DNA from: JAJFFW01 sp965263375
GTDB lineage: Bacteria > Pseudomonadota > Alphaproteobacteria > Caulobacterales > Parvularculaceae
Direction: 5' to 3'
Assembly: GCA_965263375.1 (NCBI GenBank)
Contig: OZ253669.1
Coordinates: forward strand, 2,852,001-2,916,000
Length of the DNA stretch: 64,000 nucleotides
Positions 59,104 through 64,000 of the stretch are shown here, piece by piece. How positions within the stretch are numbered: the first letter of the stretch is position 1; every line of letters begins with the position of its first letter. Below the pieces are notes generated by a model. The model was not told the DNA's origin. It ran no database searches and was given only the letters and a program-made list of their open reading frames with translations. The translations under genes were made by a program, and so were the position numbers.

Positions 59104-60555
59104 ATGAATCAGACTCTTATCATCGTATGGCTGCGCCGTGATCTAAGGATCCATGATAACCCCGCCCTAAGCGAAGCGGTCAAATCGGGCGCGGCAGTGC
59201 TGCCCGTTTACATCTATGATGATAACGCAGCCTTTGCGCCGGGCGCCGCCGCCCGTTGGTGGCTGCACCATTGTTTAAAATCTCTTAGCGATGACTTGAA
59301 CGCGATCGGGGGAAAGCTAATTTTAAGGCGCGGGGATGAGGCGCAATGTGTCAAAGACCTTGCCCAACAAACTGGCGCGCATGCCGTTTATTGGAACCGC
59401 CGGTACGCACCGCAACAAATTGCCGTTGACAAAAAAATCATGGCGACGCTGAAAAAAGAAGGCGTCGACGTGCAATCGTTTAATGCAACGCTTCTGCGTG
59501 AACCGTGGGAGTTAAAAACTGGCGGCGGCGCGTTTTATAAAGTCTTCACCCCCTTTTGGCGCGCTTTACAAAAAGAAGGGCCAGCCCGAAGCGCGCTCTA
59601 TGACGGGCCACCCGAAATAAAGCGCCCAAGGAAAAAACCGCCCTCAGATAAACTAAACGACTGGGGGTTGCGCCCCACAAAGCCAAATTGGGCCCAGGAG
59701 TTTGCCGATAGTTGGACGCCAGGTGAAACCGGCGCAATGGACAGCTTAACAAAGTTCTTAGATAGCGGCGCCCGTTCGTACGAAGATGACCGCAATCGCC
59801 CCGATATAGAAGCGACCTCAAAGCTTTCGCCGCACCTTGCCTTTGGAGAGATTGGCCCCCTTCAAATTTGGCAAGCAACCTATGCGCGGGTTGAAGCAGG
59901 CGATATTGATCTTAATCAAGCAACAAAGTTTCTTTCCGAAATAGCATGGCGGGAGTTTTCTTATGGCCTTCTTTATCATTTTGAAGACCTAAGCGAGACG
60001 CCGATCCGCCCCGCGTTTCAGGCATTCCCTTGGCGCGACGACAACAGTGATTTAAAGGCGTGGCAAAAAGGGCGAACGGGTTACCCCATCGTGGACGCGG
60101 GCATGCGCGAATTATGGCGCACCGGGTGGATGCATAACCGTGTACGTATGATTACCGCAAGTTTTTTAGTGAAACATCTTTTACTTCCTTGGCAAGAAGG
60201 AGAAAAATGGTTTTGGGACACCCTTGTGGACGCTGACCCTGCGAATAACCCGGCAAGCTGGCAGTGGACAGCAGGCTGCGGCGCTGATGCGGCGCCTTAT
60301 TTTCGGATCTTCAACCCCATCACCCAGGGGGAAAAATTTGACCCGGACGGTGTTTATACAACTCGCTATGTCCCTGAACTTAGCAACATAAAAGGCAAAT
60401 ATTTGCAGCGCCCCTGGGAGGCGGCGGAAAAATTAGCCCTTTCGCCGACCCTGCGCCTAGGGGAGAATTATCCCAGCCCAATCGTCGATCATGCTGCAGC
60501 GCGAAAAAGAGCCCTCGCCGCCTTTGAAATGACGAAAAAAAAGACCTATAGTTAA
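59104..60555 (+). CDS. phrB: CPD photolyase PhrB
   Basis: Blue-light enzyme that splits cyclobutane pyrimidine dimers. The N-terminal photolyase domain starts IVWLRRDLRIHDNPAL. The antenna/active regions and C-terminal FAD domain show AVYWNRRYAPQQ, SYEDDRNRPDIEAT, SKLSPHLAFGEIG, FLSEIAWREFSYGLLYHF, KGRTGYPIVDAGMRELWRTG and HNRVRMITASFLVKHLL, then WQWTAGCGADAAPYFRIFNP. Length is 483 residues. The cfa gene follows after 25 bases, and the two are likely co-transcribed. Confidence 0.95.
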   Translation: MNQTLIIVWLRRDLRIHDNPALSEAVKSGAAVLPVYIYDDNAAFAPGAAARWWLHHCLKSLSDDLNAIGGKLILRRGDEAQCVKDLAQQTGAHAVYWNRRYAPQQIAVDKKIMATLKKEGVDVQSFNATLLREPWELKTGGGAFYKVFTPFWRALQKEGPARSALYDGPPEIKRPRKKPPSDKLNDWGLRPTKPNWAQEFADSWTPGETGAMDSLTKFLDSGARSYEDDRNRPDIEATSKLSPHLAFGEIGPLQIWQATYARVEAGDIDLNQATKFLSEIAWREFSYGLLYHFEDLSETPIRPAFQAFPWRDDNSDLKAWQKGRTGYPIVDAGMRELWRTGWMHNRVRMITASFLVKHLLLPWQEGEKWFWDTLVDADPANNPASWQWTAGCGADAAPYFRIFNPITQGEKFDPDGVYTTRYVPELSNIKGKYLQRPWEAAEKLALSPTLRLGENYPSPIVDHAAARKRALAAFEMTKKKTYS

Positions 60556-60580
60556 AGGTAAGGGGAAAGAGAGTACTCAG

Positions 60581-61876
60581 ATGACGCTTATCAAAACGCC
60601 GTCAACCAATACTTCTTCAATGTCAAATCATCGTTCAAGCCTGAACGAAAGCGCTGTCACGGTCGTAACAAAAGAAAACCGCGACAAGGCCCTTGCCGGT
60701 CTGCCGTTCTTATTCCGATTAGCGACCAAGATCGCGCAACGGCTTCACTACGGATCACTGATTTTAGTGTTACCAGATGGACGAACGCTAAAATTTGTGG
60801 GCGTTGAAGAAATAGAAAGCCAAGGCGTCATCATTGTCCACAATTTTGATTTTGCACGCCGCGCCCTATTGAACGGCGACATCGGATTCTTTGAAAGTTA
60901 CGCAGACGGACAATGGGACACGCCAGACCTGACCGCATGTCTTTATATATTCGCGCGCAATGCCGACTATGTCTCTAAAGCGTTCGAGAGCTCCGCTCTT
61001 ATTGCGTGGATTGAAAAAATCCGCCATGCGCTGAACAAGAATACGATCACCGGCTCTAAACGCAATATTATGGCCCATTATGATCTTGGTAATGCGTTTT
61101 ATGAAAAATGGCTCGACGAGACCATGACCTATTCATCCGCACGTTACCCAACCGACGGCGCCGCTTTAGAAGACGCGCAAACCAATAAATATCGGACCCT
61201 CGCACAAGCGATCGATCTTAAACCGGGCGAAAAAGTCCTTGAGATCGGAAGCGGCTGGGGCGGCTTTGCAGAATTTGCCGCGAAAGAATACGGCGCCTCC
61301 GTCACAGGGCTTACGATTTCTGAAGCTCAACTGGACTATGCGCAAAAACGCATCCAAAAACAGCAATTGGGCGAAAAAGCCTCCTTCCGCCTTCAAGACT
61401 ACCGGACATTTGAAGGCCAGTTCGACAAAATCGCCTCCATTGAAATGTTTGAGGCTGTCGGAAAAGAATATTGGCCCGCTTATTTTGACAAGGTGCGCGC
61501 CTCTTTAAAACCGGGCGGGCTTGCGGGCCTTCAAATCATTACCATCGCCGACCGTTTTTTTGACCATTACCGCCGTTCACCCGACTTTATCCAACGCTAT
61601 GTCTTCCCAGGCGGTATGCTGGCGAGTCCCGCGGTCTTGCAAGACCAAGTCGCAAGCGCGGGCCTTGCCTGGCGGGACGCTCAAGCCTTTGGTCAAGATT
61701 ACGCCCGCACCCTAAACGAGTGGCGCATCCGCTTCTTGGACGCTTGGGACGATATCGCCTCCCTGGGCTTTAACGACCATTTCAAGAAATTATGGCGGTT
61801 TTATCTCGCTTATTGCGAGGCGGGCTTTCGCGCAAAAACCACTGATGTGATGCAAGTCTCGCTAGCGCGCAGCTAA
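60581..61876 (+). CDS. cfa: Cyclopropane-fatty-acyl-phospholipid synthase
   Basis: SAM-dependent enzyme that adds a methylene bridge to unsaturated acyl chains of membrane lipids. Motifs: HYDLGNAFYEKWLDETMTYS, the SAM site KVLEIGSGWGGFAEFAAKEYG, and IASIEMFEAVGKEYWPAYF, RYVFPGGMLASPAVLQDQ. The C-terminal end GFRAKTTDVMQVSLAR is typical. Length 431 residues is slightly longer than E. coli Cfa. The phrB-cfa pair is a recurrent stress module in proteobacteria; no ECF sigma factor gene is beside it here. Confidence 0.94.
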   Translation: MTLIKTPSTNTSSMSNHRSSLNESAVTVVTKENRDKALAGLPFLFRLATKIAQRLHYGSLILVLPDGRTLKFVGVEEIESQGVIIVHNFDFARRALLNGDIGFFESYADGQWDTPDLTACLYIFARNADYVSKAFESSALIAWIEKIRHALNKNTITGSKRNIMAHYDLGNAFYEKWLDETMTYSSARYPTDGAALEDAQTNKYRTLAQAIDLKPGEKVLEIGSGWGGFAEFAAKEYGASVTGLTISEAQLDYAQKRIQKQQLGEKASFRLQDYRTFEGQFDKIASIEMFEAVGKEYWPAYFDKVRASLKPGGLAGLQIITIADRFFDHYRRSPDFIQRYVFPGGMLASPAVLQDQVASAGLAWRDAQAFGQDYARTLNEWRIRFLDAWDDIASLGFNDHFKKLWRFYLAYCEAGFRAKTTDVMQVSLARS

Positions 61877-62095
61877 ACCCTTCAGTTGGATGTGAAGTTT
61901 TTGCGGAAGCTTTTGCTTGCGCACTAGGGCCGTGCGTCTTACGAAAAAGAATGCTTTAAAGGGCTTCGGTAAAACCGATGTGCAATGGCCGTGCTGTTTG
62001 CATATTGCCAAGGGGGCTTTTAAGCCCTCAATACCGTCCAGCTTAAAAAAGCAATGCAGCCAAGAATAAGACGTGCAACAGTTGGAAAAAGACTT

Positions 62096-63100
62096 ATGAA
62101 TTACCACGACAATGTCCTTCACCAAATCGGCAACACGCCGCTCATCAAATTAAAACGCGCGTCAGAAGAGACCGGTTGCACGATCCTTGGCAAAGCCGAA
62201 TTTTTAAACCCTGGCCAATCGGTTAAAGACCGCGCGGCGCTTGGCATTATTCGCGACGCAGAAAAGCGCGGCGCCATTAACCCAGGCGGCACAATCGTAG
62301 AGGGCACAGCCGGTAATACAGGCATTGGCCTTGCGATGGTCGGCGCAATTCTTGGCTATAAGGTGAAGATTGTTTTCCCGCGCACCCAAAGCGAGGAGAA
62401 AAAACAAGCAATCCGCCTTCTTGGCGCAGAGCTTATTGAAGTGGATGCTGTCCCCTACGCGAACCCCAATAACTATATCCGCTATTCTGGCGCCCTGGCT
62501 GAGGAGCTCAATAAAACCGAGCCGAATGGCGTTCTGTGGGCGAACCAGTTTGACAACACCGCGAACCGGGATACGCACTACAACACCACAGGCGTTGAGA
62601 TTTGGGAGCAAACTGAAGGCAAAGTTGACGGTTTTACCTGCGCTGTTGGTTCTGGCGGAACGTTGGCGGGCGTCACAGCAGCCCTAAAAGAACGTAATAA
62701 AGACGTACGCTGTGTTTTAACTGATCCGATGGGCGCAAAAATGTTCAGCTGGGTTAAAACTGGCGCGTTTGAAAGCGAAGGGGATTCTATAACCGAAGGC
62801 ATCGGCCAAAGCCGCGTCACGGGCAATTTGGAAGGCCTTACGCTTGACGACGCCTATCGCGCCACGGACGAAGAAGCGTTGGGCGTCATATACCAGCTTA
62901 TTCAGGAAGAAGGCATGTGCGTTGGCGGATCAGCGGGCATTAATGTGGCTGGCGCTATTAAACTCGCCAAAGAAATGGGCCCCGGCCACACAATCGTGAC
63001 GATGCTTTGCGACTATGGCAATCGCTATGCGTCGAAGCTTTTTAATCCTGAGTTTTTAACGTCAAAAGGCTTGCCGACGCCGCCTTGGATGGCGGCATAG
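62096..63100 (+). CDS. Cysteine synthase (CysK/CysM-type)
   Basis: PLP enzyme that joins O-acetylserine and sulfide to cysteine. The PLP lysine is in NPGQSVKDRAALGIIRD; the substrate loop is IVEGTAGNTGIGLAMVG; the phosphate loop is CAVGSGGTLAGVTAALKE. The C-terminal part SITEGIGQSRVTGNLEGL and CVGGSAGINVAGAIKLA are family-typical. The start at 62096 is preferred over an open extension to 62054 because MNYHDNVLHQIGNTPLIKL is the normal family start. Length is 334 residues. The pattern ('TAGNTG') also fits CysM-like and cystathionine-beta-synthase-like proteins, so the symbol is left open. Confidence 0.9.
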   Translation: MNYHDNVLHQIGNTPLIKLKRASEETGCTILGKAEFLNPGQSVKDRAALGIIRDAEKRGAINPGGTIVEGTAGNTGIGLAMVGAILGYKVKIVFPRTQSEEKKQAIRLLGAELIEVDAVPYANPNNYIRYSGALAEELNKTEPNGVLWANQFDNTANRDTHYNTTGVEIWEQTEGKVDGFTCAVGSGGTLAGVTAALKERNKDVRCVLTDPMGAKMFSWVKTGAFESEGDSITEGIGQSRVTGNLEGLTLDDAYRATDEEALGVIYQLIQEEGMCVGGSAGINVAGAIKLAKEMGPGHTIVTMLCDYGNRYASKLFNPEFLTSKGLPTPPWMAA

Positions 63101-63124
63101 GCCGAGACACAAGAGAGCTAGCCT

Positions 63125-63505
63125 ATGCACTTGCTTGCCGGAACCGCCTGTATTTTAGGATTTCTCGGTGTCGCCCTTGGCGCTTTCGGCGCCCACGGCT
63201 TGAAAAGCCGTTTGACAGCTGAAGCGCTTGGTTGGTGGGAAACAGCGACGCTATATGCGCTTGTCCACGCAGTTGCAATCCTAGCGTTAAGCGCCTATGG
63301 CGCATCGGCCCAGGGCGGCAAACCACTTTTCGCCAATGGCGGCTGGATCATGACGGCCGGTGTGTTGATCTTTTCCGGGACTTTATATGCTATGGCGCTT
63401 GGCGCCCCGCGATGGTTTGGCGCCATTACTCCTTTAGGGGGCTTGTGTTTACTCGCCGGTTGGGCCATCGCCGCAACGGGCGCGCTATCAAGCGCCCCAA
63501 AATAA
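63125..63505 (+). CDS. DUF423 membrane protein
   Basis: A 126-residue inner-membrane protein of the DUF423 (YgdD) family. It has about four helices, with family blocks GFLGVALGAFGAHGLKSRL near the start, TATLYALVHAVAILAL, and LIFSGTLYAMALG with ITPLGGLCLLAGWAIAA. Function unknown in the family. AGAGAG lies upstream of the ATG. It is 24 bases after the cysteine synthase and 19 bases before the sulfurtransferase, so the three may share a transcript. Confidence 0.9.
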   Translation: MHLLAGTACILGFLGVALGAFGAHGLKSRLTAEALGWWETATLYALVHAVAILALSAYGASAQGGKPLFANGGWIMTAGVLIFSGTLYAMALGAPRWFGAITPLGGLCLLAGWAIAATGALSSAPK

Positions 63506-63524
63506 TTTTCACAGGACTGACGCC

Positions 63525-64000
63525 GTGAATGAAACTTTGTCCAGCAATCCGCCTACTGCTGAAAAAAGAGCGCCTTACCCGCTTGTTAGCGCTGATTGGC
63601 TAATTGAGAATATCAAAAGGCAAGACGTCAAAACCATTGATGGCAGTTGGCGGCTGGATCAAAAAGTTGAAGAATTGCACCAAGCCTACAAGCACGCGCA
63701 TATTCCCGGCGCTGTCTTTTTCAACATTGATGAAATCGCTGACAAAAAAAGCGACCTGCCCCATATGCTTCCTTGCCCAGCAATCTTTGCACATCTGGTC
63801 GGCGCCATGGGCCTTAGCCAAGATGATACAATCATCATCTATGAACAAGGGGGATTGTTTTCATCGCCGCGCGTTTGGTGGATGTTTAAGGCCATGGGTC
63901 ATCAAAATGTCAGCATTCTTGATGGGGGCCTTGCCGCCTGGCGTGCAACGGGCGGCGAGGTGACGGCTGAACAATCCGTACAATCACCAACGGATTACAT
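63525..64000 (+). CDS. sseA: 3-mercaptopyruvate sulfurtransferase (SseA-like), cut by window edge
   Basis: Partial gene; 158 codons are in the window and the frame is open to its end. It begins with a GTG at 63525, with CAGGA eight bases upstream. Visible rhodanese-domain blocks: PLVSADWLIENI, IDGSWRLDQ, YKHAHIPGAVFFNIDEIADK, DDTIIIYEQGGLFSSPRVWWMFKAMGH-type sequence and VSILDGGLAAWRATGGEV. These match the N-terminal domain of SseA, which moves sulfur from 3-mercaptopyruvate to acceptors. The active-site cysteine domain lies beyond the window. Confidence 0.88.
   Translation, partial: MNETLSSNPPTAEKRAPYPLVSADWLIENIKRQDVKTIDGSWRLDQKVEELHQAYKHAHIPGAVFFNIDEIADKKSDLPHMLPCPAIFAHLVGAMGLSQDDTIIIYEQGGLFSSPRVWWMFKAMGHQNVSILDGGLAAWRATGGEVTAEQSVQSPTDY

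Noticed and set aside
63604..63963. Plus-strand 119-codon open frame
   Set aside because: It is a shifted-frame shadow of the sulfurtransferase gene that starts at 63525, which has clear rhodanese blocks and runs off the window.

Overview
The window looks like a piece of an alphaproteobacterial chromosome, probably a marine or aquatic member near Caulobacterales/Maricaulales/Parvularculales. Reasons seen in the sequence: a large TonB-dependent receptor with a classical signal peptide, the ruvX-pyrB-plsY-dprA-topA neighbourhood, gatCAB, purL next to a BolA-type sequence, a crtY-crtI-crtB carotenoid operon with crtE and crtZ, and many SmpB-independent housekeeping genes with short spacers. No rRNA, tRNA, CRISPR array or integrase was recognised. 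The taxonomic placement is inference; no search was run.

Layout. 0-2.7 kb: dusA, an unknown membrane protein and a toxin-antitoxin pair. 3-7.4 kb: xdhC, an O-methyltransferase, and an MBOAT plus SGNH pair for polysaccharide O-acetylation. 7.4-10.4 kb: purL with a C-terminal BolA domain in the same reading frame, overlapped by a small cysteine-containing membrane protein. 10.5-13.1 kb: arsM, two inverted REP-like repeats, and an AT-rich two-ORF unknown locus with an N-terminal helix-turn-helix. 13.2-18.4 kb: ettA, a PH-domain protein, a Sel1-like protein, a GT39-type glycosyltransferase and a DUF6491 protein. 18.4-24.1 kb: gatC-gatA-hydrolase-gatB and a secreted gluzincin-like protein. 24.2-30.9 kb: ruvX, pyrB, plsY, dprA, a small protein and topA with a lysine-rich tail. 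31-36.7 kb: a lipoprotein, a TetR/DUF4336/acyltransferase-3 group, an M23 lipoprotein and a GabT-like aminotransferase. 37-44 kb: a lysozyme gene interrupted by a ten-adenine tract, then the carotenoid cluster. 44.1-47 kb: a tiny membrane peptide and a very unusual Crp-type regulator fused to TPR, SLOG-like and degenerate cyclase-like regions. 47-54.6 kb: an FAH-family enzyme, a TonB receptor, and korA-korB with a secreted protein between them. 54.6-64 kb: repeats, radA, cvpA-purF, phrB-cfa, cysK, a DUF423 protein and the start of a sulfurtransferase.

How genes work together. crtE, crtB, crtI, crtY and crtZ are enough on paper to make zeaxanthin from prenyl diphosphates; the adjacent fatty-acid-hydroxylase-type protein could decorate the product. 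The Crp-type fusion regulator starts about 0.5 kb past this cluster. GatCAB amidates misacylated tRNA; cvpA-purF and purL serve purine synthesis; phrB-cfa is a light and membrane stress pair; KorAB is a ferredoxin-dependent 2-oxoacid oxidoreductase.

Most interesting: (1) the Crp/HTH-TPR-SLOG-cyclase fusion; (2) the PurL-BolA single reading frame with an internal start signal; (3) the A10 slippery tract that separates a membrane anchor from a lysozyme domain whose catalytic Glu lies upstream of any start codon in its own frame; (4) the AT-rich HTH/membrane two-ORF locus at 11.9-13.1 kb with a Shine-Dalgarno sequence placed just before the first stop codon.
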